Part shown: positions 26,217-33,828 of the stretch, piece by piece
Layout of the letters: each line of letters opens with the position of its first letter
Numbering within the stretch: position 1 is the first letter of the stretch
Origin: [Clostridium] viride DSM 6836
GTDB lineage: Bacteria; Bacillota; Clostridia; Oscillospirales; Oscillospiraceae
Length of the DNA: 64,000 bases
Assembly: GCA_000620945.1 (NCBI GenBank)
Contig: JHZO01000004.1
Span: forward strand, 620,001 to 684,000
Direction of reading: 5' to 3'
Notes under the pieces: model-generated
Told to the model about the DNA's origin: nothing
The model's database searches: none
What the model saw: the letters and a program-made list of their open reading frames with translations, nothing else
Translations under genes and position numbers: made by a program

Positions 26217-27337
26217 TCTATTTTGACAGTGCAGCCACCACCATGCAAAAACCACGAGAGGTCAGCCGTGCGGTTTCCGAAGCCATTGATCACATGGCAA
26301 GCATAGGAAGGGGAGATTCCAAGGCCTCTCAGTCTGCGGCAGATCTCTTATTCAACTGCCGCCAGGCGGCGGCAGATCTATTTGGGGTGCCGAGTCCCGA
26401 GCAGGTCGTGTTTACCTTTAATGCCACCCACGGGTTAAACATTGCGATCAAATCCCTTGTCAAAAGCGGGCACTCTGTCTTGATCTCCGGATATGAGCAT
26501 AATGCGGTTTCTCGTCCCTTGGCATCCATTCCGGGTGTTCAGGTTCGCATTTTGAATACCCCCCTGTTCCAGCCCGAGGTTTTTCTGGAACAAATGCGGA
26601 ATGAACTGGAGCAAGGGGTCGATGTGGTCATTTGCAATCACGTTTCTAACGTGTTTGGCTATATTTTGCCCGTGGAAGAAGTGGCAAGCCTGTGTTACGA
26701 TCGGGGGATTCCCTTCCTGTTGGATGCATCTCAATCGGCCGGGACCTTGCCGATTCATTTGGAGCGGATGCATGCAGCGTTCGTTGCCATGCCGGGACAC
26801 AAAGGCTTATATGGGCCACAAGGAACCGGCTTACTTCTCTGTGGGGAAGTGGGGGAGCCCCTCCTGTATGGAGGAACGGGCAGCCTCTCCTTCCAAAGGG
26901 ATATGCCGGATTTTTTGCCGGATCGCTTGGAGGCAGGAACCCACAACGTAGCTGGAATTGCAGGCCTACTCCAGGGCATGGCCTTTGTCCGAAAAAAGGG
27001 GCAAGCAAACATCTTGCGGCATGAACAAAGCCTAAAGCAAATGGCCGCAAAGGGCTTAAGAGAGCTTCCGGGCGTTGAAGTATTTAGCAGTCCAGATCCC
27101 AAGGTGCAAAGTGGAGTGCTATCCTTCCGAATTCGAGGGCATGATTGTGAAGAAGTCGGGGCGTATTTAAGTCGACATCAGGTTGCTATACGTAGTGGTT
27201 TTCATTGTGCTCCTCTGGCACACCAATCGGCAGGCACTGCCGAAACGGGTACCGTTCGCTTGAGCTTTTCTGCCTTTAATACGCAGCAGCAGGTCACACG
27301 CTTTCTGCAGATCCTGCGAGGATTCTACCTATCATGA
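26213..27337 (+). CDS. Cysteine desulfurase-like aminotransferase (class V)
   Basis: A 374-residue PLP enzyme of the NifS/CsdA superfamily. The N-terminus IYFDSAATTMQKP is typical. The PLP lysine is in AMPGHKGLYGPQG, with the cofactor aspartate in FLLDASQSAG. The likely persulfide cysteine is in RSGFHCAPLAH, followed by GTVRLSFSAFNT. It belongs to the group II-like desulfurases. The GTG start overlaps the DUF3343 gene and follows GGAGGTGG. Substrate (cysteine or selenocysteine) cannot be told from sequence. Confidence 0.9.
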   Translation: MIYFDSAATTMQKPREVSRAVSEAIDHMASIGRGDSKASQSAADLLFNCRQAAADLFGVPSPEQVVFTFNATHGLNIAIKSLVKSGHSVLISGYEHNAVSRPLASIPGVQVRILNTPLFQPEVFLEQMRNELEQGVDVVICNHVSNVFGYILPVEEVASLCYDRGIPFLLDASQSAGTLPIHLERMHAAFVAMPGHKGLYGPQGTGLLLCGEVGEPLLYGGTGSLSFQRDMPDFLPDRLEAGTHNVAGIAGLLQGMAFVRKKGQANILRHEQSLKQMAAKGLRELPGVEVFSSPDPKVQSGVLSFRIRGHDCEEVGAYLSRHQVAIRSGFHCAPLAHQSAGTAETGTVRLSFSAFNTQQQVTRFLQILRGFYLS

Positions 27338-27380
27338 ATGGCAGGTGCAGGAAAACTCACCGCAATGTCAGGGAAAATAC

Positions 27381-27434
27381 CAACAAAATGAAGGGGAGCG
27401 TTTGTTCGTAAGAAGAGGCGCTCCTTTTGTTGTT
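27381..27434 (+). terminator. Probable terminator after the desulfurase-like gene
   Basis: AAGGGGAGCG (27391-27400) faces CGCTCCTTTT (27419-27428) with A-rich and T-rich flanks (CAACAAAA / TTTTGTTG). The stem is imperfect and the loop is 18 bases. Confidence 0.6.
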
Positions 27435-27516
27435 TTCTTGCATGGGATCTCCCGTTGGGATTTCTTTCAAGCACAGGAATATCTGAATTGTCCCCGAAAA
27501 TAACCCACAGTCTCCC

Positions 27517-27545
27517 TTGTCAAATGGTTCAAAATCAAGTATAAT
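27517..27545 (+). promoter_or_regulatory. Predicted sigma-A promoter of the cdaA operon
   Basis: TTGTCA (27517-27522) and TATAAT (27540-27545) are 17 bases apart, about 75 bases upstream of cdaA. Confidence 0.75.
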
Positions 27546-27618
27546 AAGCTGAATTGCCATATAATATCTAAAGTAAAGAACATCGGGAAAAGCTGGTGAA
27601 TGTCAAGGGGAGGGGGTT

Positions 27619-28497
27619 GTGATGGTGGATGTACTTCAGTCAGGACTCACAACGGCCTTAAGCTACCTCCGCCTGATTAAGGTAACGGATGTCATTGATA
27701 TGATCGTCGTTGCCTATGTCATTTATAAAGGCATGGCACTCCTTCGTAAGAGCAGTGCAGCGCAAGTCGGAAAGGCGATCCTATTTATTGTGGTCACCCT
27801 CTGGCTTTCCCATCAGCTGAATCTTAACGTTGTCAATTTTATCCTGGGAAAGGCCATGGAGCTTGGTCTTTTGGCCTTGGTCATCGTCTTTCAGCCGGAA
27901 ATTCGCCGCTTCTTAGAGCAGATCGGAAGCAACGACTTTGGATCGTTTTGGGGCATGAAGGAGGTTCCGGTTACAGAAACCGAAACAGCCATTCGCGAAA
28001 CGGTGGCGGCCTATACCGTGCTTTCCAAGGATCGTGTGGGTGCCTTAACGGTGTTTGAACGTAAGAACCGTTTAAACACCATTATTGAGTCTGGTACCAT
28101 GATGGATGCGACCGTTTCCAGCGAACTGATGAAGAATATTTTTTATCCAAAGGCTCCACTGCATGACGGTGCGGTGGTCATTCGGAACGGAAGGTTGGCA
28201 GGGGCAGGTTGCATGCTTCCGCTTTCTTCAAATATGAACCTCAGCCGTGACCTTGGCATGCGGCATCGGGCCGGCATTGGGATGAGCGAACATTCCGACG
28301 CCATCGTTGCCATCGTTTCGGAAGAAACGGGAGCCATTTCGGTTTCAAGTAACGGACGGCTCAAGCGCCATCTTGCACCGGAAACCTTGGAACGGATTCT
28401 GCGCAATGAGCTGCTTCCTCAGGATACGAAGATCAATAAGGTGCGGAAACATGGCTGGTTTGGGGTGCTGAAAAAGAGGGGCGAGCAACATGACTGA
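27619..28497 (+). CDS. cdaA: Diadenylate cyclase CdaA
   Basis: A 292-residue membrane-bound enzyme that makes c-di-AMP from two ATP. Three hydrophobic segments fill the first 95 residues. The DAC domain carries DGA at about 183-185 (LHDGAVVIRNGRLAGAGC) and RHR at about 215-217 (MRHRAGIGMSE), the two catalytic motifs. Start may be GTG 27619 or ATG 27622; an AGGGGAGGGGG tract precedes both. It overlaps cdaR by 8 bases. The usual third gene, glmM, is not next in line. Confidence 0.95.
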   Translation: MMVDVLQSGLTTALSYLRLIKVTDVIDMIVVAYVIYKGMALLRKSSAAQVGKAILFIVVTLWLSHQLNLNVVNFILGKAMELGLLALVIVFQPEIRRFLEQIGSNDFGSFWGMKEVPVTETETAIRETVAAYTVLSKDRVGALTVFERKNRLNTIIESGTMMDATVSSELMKNIFYPKAPLHDGAVVIRNGRLAGAGCMLPLSSNMNLSRDLGMRHRAGIGMSEHSDAIVAIVSEETGAISVSSNGRLKRHLAPETLERILRNELLPQDTKINKVRKHGWFGVLKKRGEQHD

Positions 28498-29710
28498 TGC
28501 AAACAGAAGCGGGAAAAGGTTTAATATCGTGCTTTCCATTCTGATTGCGGTGCTGCTCTGGTTTTATGTAGTCAATGTGGAGAACCCGATTGGACAAACC
28601 ACCATTTCTGCAGTCCCGGTTGAAATCAGCGGGGCATCCGAACTAAGCGATAAGGGCTTGATGGTCACGGATCTAAACCGAGATACCGTGAATATTAAAG
28701 CAGTTGGAAAACGGAAGACCTTTTTAAAACTCTATCATATGGATATGACCTTATTTGTGGACGTTTCCGCCATCGATGCTCCGGGAGAATACCGGTTGCT
28801 TGGGCGGGTTTCTCCGGAATCGTCCCGAGCTGAAGTGACCCTTTCTGAACGGGATAGCTTTGCAATTACCGTCACGGTGAAGAAGAAGGTCAGTCGTGAA
28901 ATTCCCGTCATCGGAGAATTCCATGGAACGCTGGCCAGTGGCTTTGACGTGCAGCCCATGCAGCTTAACCCAGGCACTATGGAGGTAAGCGGCCCAGAAG
29001 AATTGATGGAGCGCGTCTCCCACGTGGTTGTGGTGTTGTCGGGAGAAGGCGTAAAGGAAAGTCTGACGGAGGATGCCAGCTTTGTGGTCTTAGATAAGAG
29101 TGGAACGGTCATACAAGATCCCAATTTAATCTGTTCCGCAAAAACGGTTCAGGTTACCATGCCGGTCGTTCGGCTTTATGAAATCCCTTTGACCGTTTCC
29201 CTAAAAGACGGAGGCGGAGCCAGCAGCGCGGATGCTGTAGTTTCCATTTCTCCAGCAACCGTAAAGCTAACCGGTTCGGAGGAGCAACTGCGTCAATTAA
29301 ACGAAATTAACTTGGGAGAAATTGATTTAGCCGAGGTATTTACGAATAAGAGCAAGGCCTTTGTCATCCCAATTCCAGAGGGTGCAAGCAACCATGAACA
29401 AGAAGCAGAGGCCATAGTGAACGTAACGGTCAATGTCCCAATGAAGTCAATCTCGGCCACACAGATTCAATTTGTAAATATTCCAAAAGGATTTCAGCCC
29501 TCGGTTACAGATTCCTTGCAGGTTTGGGTGCGGGGGCCGCAGAGTCAATTGGATCAGGTCGGAAATGAACACATTAAGGTTGTGGTGGATTTAGCTGGTG
29601 CTGCCCGAAAAAAGGGACAGCAACGTGCGCAGGCGCAGGTGTTCCTCACGGGGCCGGAAGGTGTCGGCGTGGTTGGAACGGATTACAGCATCGCACTCAA
29701 CCTGAAATAA
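28490..29710 (+). CDS. cdaR: YbbR-domain regulator of diadenylate cyclase
   Basis: A 406-residue protein with an N-terminal membrane anchor (FNIVLSILIAVLLWFYVVNV, about residues 12-31) and an extracellular part made of about four YbbR-like beta repeats. These are marked by recurring patterns such as VPVEISGAS, IPVIGEFHGTLASGF, IPLTVSLKDGG and ISATQIQFVNIPKGF. CdaR binds and modulates CdaA in Bacillus and relatives. The 8-base overlap with cdaA supports a complex. Confidence 0.92.
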   Translation: MTDANRSGKRFNIVLSILIAVLLWFYVVNVENPIGQTTISAVPVEISGASELSDKGLMVTDLNRDTVNIKAVGKRKTFLKLYHMDMTLFVDVSAIDAPGEYRLLGRVSPESSRAEVTLSERDSFAITVTVKKKVSREIPVIGEFHGTLASGFDVQPMQLNPGTMEVSGPEELMERVSHVVVVLSGEGVKESLTEDASFVVLDKSGTVIQDPNLICSAKTVQVTMPVVRLYEIPLTVSLKDGGGASSADAVVSISPATVKLTGSEEQLRQLNEINLGEIDLAEVFTNKSKAFVIPIPEGASNHEQEAEAIVNVTVNVPMKSISATQIQFVNIPKGFQPSVTDSLQVWVRGPQSQLDQVGNEHIKVVVDLAGAARKKGQQRAQAQVFLTGPEGVGVVGTDYSIALNLK

Positions 29711-29724
29711 GAATCGAGGTAGTT

Positions 29725-30162
29725 ATGACACAAATTGCAACGGTAAGAAAACTGACCAATACTGGGTTTGCGGTGGTGGAAGTGCGTCGCCAAACAGCCT
29801 GTGGTCATGATTGTAAAGACTGTGCCGGCTGTTCACAGGTCGTCACCGGAGAGACCGTGGTGACGGTAAAAAATGACTTGAACGTCAATCTCGGGGATGT
29901 CGTGCTCATTGAGAGCCAAACCTCACAAGTCTTAAAAGCAGCTATGATGGTGTATATTATGCCCTTTTTCCTCTTCTTCCTTGGCTATTTCGTATGCAAT
30001 TCGCTCTTTCCGCAAGCCAGTGGAAACCTCCCCGTGATTGCAGGATTGATCGGCTTTGGGCTTGGATTGTTTGCTACGGTGTACTGGGATCGTAGAGAAC
30101 GGAAAAAGAAAAGCCTGCAGTTTAAAATGATTGAGATCAAACAAAGATGTTCGGGTACGTAA
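29725..30162 (+). CDS. RseC/MucC-like (SoxR-reducing) membrane protein
   Basis: A 145-residue protein with an N-terminal cysteine cluster (CGHDCKDCAGC, residues about 27-37) and two transmembrane helices (about 77-97 and 100-120). This layout matches the RseC/MucC family, linked in other bacteria to the reduction of SoxR or to Rnf-type electron transport. The substrate in this organism is unknown. Its end overlaps the next gene by 16 bases. Confidence 0.83.
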   Translation: MTQIATVRKLTNTGFAVVEVRRQTACGHDCKDCAGCSQVVTGETVVTVKNDLNVNLGDVVLIESQTSQVLKAAMMVYIMPFFLFFLGYFVCNSLFPQASGNLPVIAGLIGFGLGLFATVYWDRRERKKKSLQFKMIEIKQRCSGT

Positions 30163-31025
30163 GACCACTCAAAAAAGCACTTCCGCAAGAGGATGCCGCC
30201 CGCTATCAGGCAGTGTACTGCGGCCTTTGTCGCACCATAGGGCAGCGATATGGCTTTGTTGCTCAGTGGTTTTTAAACTATGACTTTGCCTTTTTGGCCA
30301 TGCTGCTTGCCAAGGAGCAGGTGGGGGCTTGCGTGGTTTGCCGCCGATGCCCGGTTTACCCATGGCGAAAAAGACAGGCTTGGGAGCAGGATGAGGGTCT
30401 GGAATTGGCTGCGGCAGAAAGCGTTGTGCTTTGCTACTGGAAGTTAAAAGATAGTATGCAAGACAGTGGTTTCCTAAAAGCTTGCCTCATTTGGCCGCTT
30501 ACGCTCTTGCTTCTCCCGGGCTATCGGCGAGCCGCGAAGCATTGTGCGGAATTTGCCGCCACCGTTCAGACTTGTCTGGAGGAACTGCGGCAAATGGAAG
30601 AGGCATCTTTGCCTTCGCTGGATCGCCCGGCCGATGCCTTTGCGCGTATTCTACAAGCGGCCTCCGGCGTACACGGGCAGGAAGGGCAGGCGGCACTCTC
30701 GCAGCTTCTCTATCATGTTGGACGATGGATCTATTTGGTTGATGCATGGGATGACTTGGAAGAAGACCGAAACCGCGGGGGCTATAATCCAATCCTGTTG
30801 AAAGGATATGTGGACACCGCGGAGGGAACGGCATATGTACACGATACGATGGCTTCCTCACTTGCGATGGCACAAAGCGCCTTTTTCTGGTTAGAAACCG
30901 GGGTTTGGTCTCCGGTCATTGATAATATACTAAGCCTTGGCCTTCCAGCCATGCAGGAAGCGGTTCTGACTGGCGTTTGGAAGACTGAAAAGAAACGAAT
31001 CATAAGGAGATCTAACCATGAGTGA
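30147..31025 (+). CDS. DUF5685-like protein of unknown function
   Basis: A 292-residue protein. The N-terminus MFGYVRPLKK, followed by YCGLCRTIGQRYG and a second CRRC pair (about residues 57-60), fits the DUF5685 family. The rest is mostly alpha-helical with a DDLEEDRNRGGYNPIL segment, an aspartate-rich motif reminiscent of isoprenoid-type helical bundles, although no function can be assigned. It overlaps rseC-like upstream and the J-domain gene downstream (8 bases), so the three genes form one unit. Confidence 0.8.
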   Translation: MFGYVRPLKKALPQEDAARYQAVYCGLCRTIGQRYGFVAQWFLNYDFAFLAMLLAKEQVGACVVCRRCPVYPWRKRQAWEQDEGLELAAAESVVLCYWKLKDSMQDSGFLKACLIWPLTLLLLPGYRRAAKHCAEFAATVQTCLEELRQMEEASLPSLDRPADAFARILQAASGVHGQEGQAALSQLLYHVGRWIYLVDAWDDLEEDRNRGGYNPILLKGYVDTAEGTAYVHDTMASSLAMAQSAFFWLETGVWSPVIDNILSLGLPAMQEAVLTGVWKTEKKRIIRRSNHE

Positions 31026-31608
31026 TCCGTATCTGGTGTTAGGCGTCAAGCCTTCTGCCACCGATGACGAAGTGAAGCGAGCCTATCGTGACCTGGTCAA
31101 AAAGTATCATCCAGATAATTACCAAAACAACCCCCTATCCGAGTTGGCCGAAGAGAAGATGAAAGAAGTCAACGAGGCCTACGATGCCATCGTCAAGATG
31201 CGAAGCAGTGGTGGCTATCAAACCCAGCAGCAGTATGGCGAGCAAAGCTACGGTGGGGGAAGACAAGCAGGCGGAGACGCCACCTTGCAACAGGTGCGAC
31301 AATTGCTGGACGTCGGCAACCTAAATGAGGCACAGCGTTTGTTGGAGGCCAGTTCCCTTCGCAATGCAGAATGGTACTTTTTGATGGGGGGCTTGGCTTA
31401 TCGCCGTGGTTGGCTCTCTGAGGCCCGTGAAAACATTTCGATGGCTTGCAACATGGATCCAGGCAACCTGGAATATCGGCAAACCATGCAGTATTTGAGC
31501 AATCAGGCAGGACGAGGCTACCAAAGCTATCGTGGCGGTGGATTTTCCGCCGGGGATCTTTGCAGTATCCTTTGCTGCTACTCCATGTGTTGTGATTGTT
31601 GCAACTAA
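31018..31608 (+). CDS. J-domain protein with tetratricopeptide-like middle and Cys-rich tail
   Basis: A 196-residue DnaJ-like co-chaperone. The J-domain covers residues 1-65 with the HPD motif in KKYHPDNYQNN, so it should stimulate an Hsp70. Residues about 85-160 are helical and repeat-like (LLDVGNLNEAQRLLEASSLR, then GLAYRRGWLSEARENISMAC). The C-terminus ends in a run with six cysteines within 15 residues (SILCCYSMCCDCCN). That tail is unusual and could bind metal or be membrane associated. It is not DnaJ itself, since the central zinc-finger repeats are missing. Confidence 0.88.
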   Translation: MSDPYLVLGVKPSATDDEVKRAYRDLVKKYHPDNYQNNPLSELAEEKMKEVNEAYDAIVKMRSSGGYQTQQQYGEQSYGGGRQAGGDATLQQVRQLLDVGNLNEAQRLLEASSLRNAEWYFLMGGLAYRRGWLSEARENISMACNMDPGNLEYRQTMQYLSNQAGRGYQSYRGGGFSAGDLCSILCCYSMCCDCCN

Positions 31609-31654
31609 CGAATATAAGGCTATACTACACTAATAGAAATTGCAGGTGATCCAC

Positions 31655-32533
31655 TTGATACGAAGTATGACTGGTTATGGTAGAGGAGAAGGCTTGCTCC
31701 ATGATCGGAGCATTACAGTTGAATTGCGTTCGGTGAACAACCGTTACTTAGATTCTTCTGTCAAAATTCCGCGCAGTTTTGTGTTTGCGGAAGAGAAGCT
31801 GAAAACACGCATTCAGGAGCATATTTCCCGGGGCAAGGTGGATGTCTTTGTTTCGATTGACAGTTCAGCGGCGGAAAAAGTTGCCGTTCGGCTGAATACC
31901 CCTGTGGCAGATGGCTACTATGCCGCTCTCACCGCCATGCGTGATCAATATAATTTGCAGGATGATATCTCCGTTTCTCTGCTTTCTCGCTTTCCGGATG
32001 TTTTCGTCGTGGAAAAGGAACAAGCGGATTTGGAAACCGTTGCAAATGATATCTCAGAAATATTGGAGCTCGCCATTGCCGACTTTAACGCGATGCGGGA
32101 GCGAGAAGGTGCCAAACTGGCAAACGATATCTTGGCGCGGGGCGCTAAAATTGCCGAACTGTTGGACCTGGTGGAGAAACGAAGCCCAGAAACCGTGTCT
32201 GAATATCGGAGTAAGCTTCAGCGCCGCATGAGTGAAGTCTTGGAAAGTACGACCATTGAGGAAAGCCGTATCCTTACTGAGGCAGCCATCTTTGCGGATA
32301 AGACAGCTGTGGATGAAGAAACGGTTCGTCTGCGCAGTCATTTGACGCAGTTAGAAGAAATCTTGCAGTCCGGTGGCATTGTTGGACGAAAGCTGGACTT
32401 TTTGATTCAAGAGTTTAATCGAGAGGCCAATACCATAGGTTCCAAGTGCGGGGATGTGGAAATTACCCGTACGGTTTTGGAAATCAAAGGCGAGATCGAG
32501 AAGATTAGAGAACAAGTGCAGAACATAGAATAG
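31655..32533 (+). CDS. yicC: YicC family endoribonuclease
   Basis: A roughly 292-residue protein of the YicC/YloC family, endoribonucleases implicated in RNA turnover. The start [12 protein letters not shown], the [20 protein letters not shown] segment and the C-terminal [21 protein letters not shown] segment are diagnostic. I chose TTG 31655, behind AGGTGAT, because homologues begin just before SMTGxG; TTG 31640 is also in frame. It is first in the common yicC-remA-gmk-rpoZ-priA order. Confidence 0.93.
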   Translation: MIRSMTGYGRGEGLLHDRSITVELRSVNNRYLDSSVKIPRSFVFAEEKLKTRIQEHISRGKVDVFVSIDSSAAEKVAVRLNTPVADGYYAALTAMRDQYNLQDDISVSLLSRFPDVFVVEKEQADLETVANDISEILELAIADFNAMREREGAKLANDILARGAKIAELLDLVEKRSPETVSEYRSKLQRRMSEVLESTTIEESRILTEAAIFADKTAVDEETVRLRSHLTQLEEILQSGGIVGRKLDFLIQEFNREANTIGSKCGDVEITRTVLEIKGEIEKIREQVQNIE

Positions 32534-32543
32534 GAGGCTTGGC

Positions 32544-32807
32544 TTGAAGCTGATAAACATCGGATTTGGCAACATGGTTTCTGCCGGTCGGCTCATCGCC
32601 ATTGTCAGCCCTGAATCGGCACCCATTAAGCGAATGGTGCAGGAAGCCCGGGACCGTGGGGTATTAGTGGATGCCACCTATGGGCGTAGAACCAGAGCGG
32701 TGCTCATTACCGACAGCGACCACATTATTCTTTCTGCTCTTCAACCGGAAACCGTTGCCGGTCGTCTCAATGGTCGTGAGCCAGCCCCTGAGGAGGAAGA
32801 AGAATGA
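32544..32807 (+). CDS. remA: RemA-like regulator (DUF370)
   Basis: An 87-residue protein matching the DUF370/RemA family: [20 protein letters not shown], then [21 protein letters not shown]. RemA is a DNA-binding activator of biofilm matrix genes in Bacillus; in Clostridia the target genes are mostly unknown. The start is TTG behind TAGGAGG, and the end overlaps gmk by 4 bases. Confidence 0.93.
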   Translation: MKLINIGFGNMVSAGRLIAIVSPESAPIKRMVQEARDRGVLVDATYGRRTRAVLITDSDHIILSALQPETVAGRLNGREPAPEEEEE

Positions 32808-33400
32808 ACGAAAAAAGAGGAAACCTGATCGTAATCTCAGGTGCTTCTGGTGTTGGGAAAAGCAGCGTGATTGCAGAGGTGCTGAAAAAACGGGATAATC
32901 TCTATTTTTCCGTCTCTTGGACCACGCGTTCTCCCCGAGAAGGGGAAGTGGATGGCGTAAACTATCACTTTACCGACCGTGAGGGGTTTGAAAAGAGGAT
33001 CGCGGAGGGAGACTTTTTGGAGTACGCCCAGTATGTGGGGAACTTCTACGGCACCTCCAAAAGCTTGGTGGAGGAAAAGCTGCAGGCAGGCCAAGACGTT
33101 CTTTTGGACATTGAGGTGCAAGGAGCCGAGCAGGTGAAGGTGAATTGCCCGGAGGCCATTTTGCTCTTTGTCATTCCACCTTCCTTTGAGGAGTTAGAAA
33201 AGCGCCTTCGCTCACGCGGAACGGACGATGAAGAAAAGATCTTAGGTCGCCTTCATCGGGCTCGTGAGGAAATGCGAGAGAGCACGCGCTATGACTATAT
33301 TATTGTGAACGATACCATTACATCCGCAGCAGAGGAAGTGCTATCCATCCTAACTGCGGAGCACTGCCGTACGAAAAAGCGAATTGCTTTGATCAAATAA
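32804..33400 (+). CDS. gmk: Guanylate kinase
   Basis: A 198-residue enzyme phosphorylating GMP to GDP. The P-loop is [11 protein letters not shown] (about residues 11-21), the GMP-binding part [18 protein letters not shown], and the lid region has RLHRAREEM. It overlaps remA by 4 bases and precedes rpoZ. Confidence 0.96.
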   Translation: MNEKRGNLIVISGASGVGKSSVIAEVLKKRDNLYFSVSWTTRSPREGEVDGVNYHFTDREGFEKRIAEGDFLEYAQYVGNFYGTSKSLVEEKLQAGQDVLLDIEVQGAEQVKVNCPEAILLFVIPPSFEELEKRLRSRGTDDEEKILGRLHRAREEMRESTRYDYIIVNDTITSAAEEVLSILTAEHCRTKKRIALIK

Positions 33401-33418
33401 GGGAAGAGGTGCTGTATT

Positions 33419-33604
33419 ATGATGCTTTATCCAGCTATGAATGATTTATTGAAACAGGTGCCCAGTCGGTATCAATTGGTAAACATGGTGGCCTATCGTG
33501 CCAGACAGATTGCAGCGGAGGCAGATGAACAGGAAATATCCTTAGAAGATAAGCCTGTGAGCATTGCAATCGGAGAGATTGCACAAGGGAAATTGCCAGA
33601 GTAA
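33419..33604 (+). CDS. rpoZ: RNA polymerase omega subunit
   Basis: A short (61-residue) omega subunit. The conserved RYQLVNMVAYRARQI segment and the C-terminal KPVSIAIGEIAQGKL match Firmicutes omega, which assists assembly of the beta' subunit. The position behind gmk is the standard one. Bacillus omega is slightly longer (67 residues). Confidence 0.9.
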   Translation: MMLYPAMNDLLKQVPSRYQLVNMVAYRARQIAAEADEQEISLEDKPVSIAIGEIAQGKLPE

Positions 33605-33810
33605 CGCTCACGCTGATTTCCATACAGGGAGGCGCACCTTAAGGCAACTCTCTGTCCAGGGACAAGCATGGTATATCCAGTTCCTGGCTTTTCGCTTGGC
33701 CTGAGGCGAGCCGATGGAACCATTTATCCAGGAACATGAGTACAGATTAAACAGGCGACAGAGACATTTTGCTCTGCCGCTTGTGCTTTTTCTGGCGAAG
33801 TCTCAGCCAA
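33605..33810 (+). other. Structured intergenic region between rpoZ and priA
   Basis: No convincing reading frame is present. The region contains strong potential RNA hairpins. GTTCCTGG (33680-33687) pairs with CCAGGAAC (33728-33735), while CCAGG at 33656-33660 competes for the same bases. Inside sits GGCT-CGCTT/AGGCG-AGCC (33686-33712). A second hairpin GCG-A-CAGAG/CTCTG-C-CGC follows at about 33753-33780. No known riboswitch was recognised. The coaBC gene often found here in Firmicutes is absent. Confidence 0.45.
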
Positions 33811-33828
33811 AGGGAGGCAATCGCGAAG

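Noticed and set aside
33769-33828. Upstream extension of priA
   Set aside because: Twenty extra residues are not conserved and a better family-like start exists at 33829.
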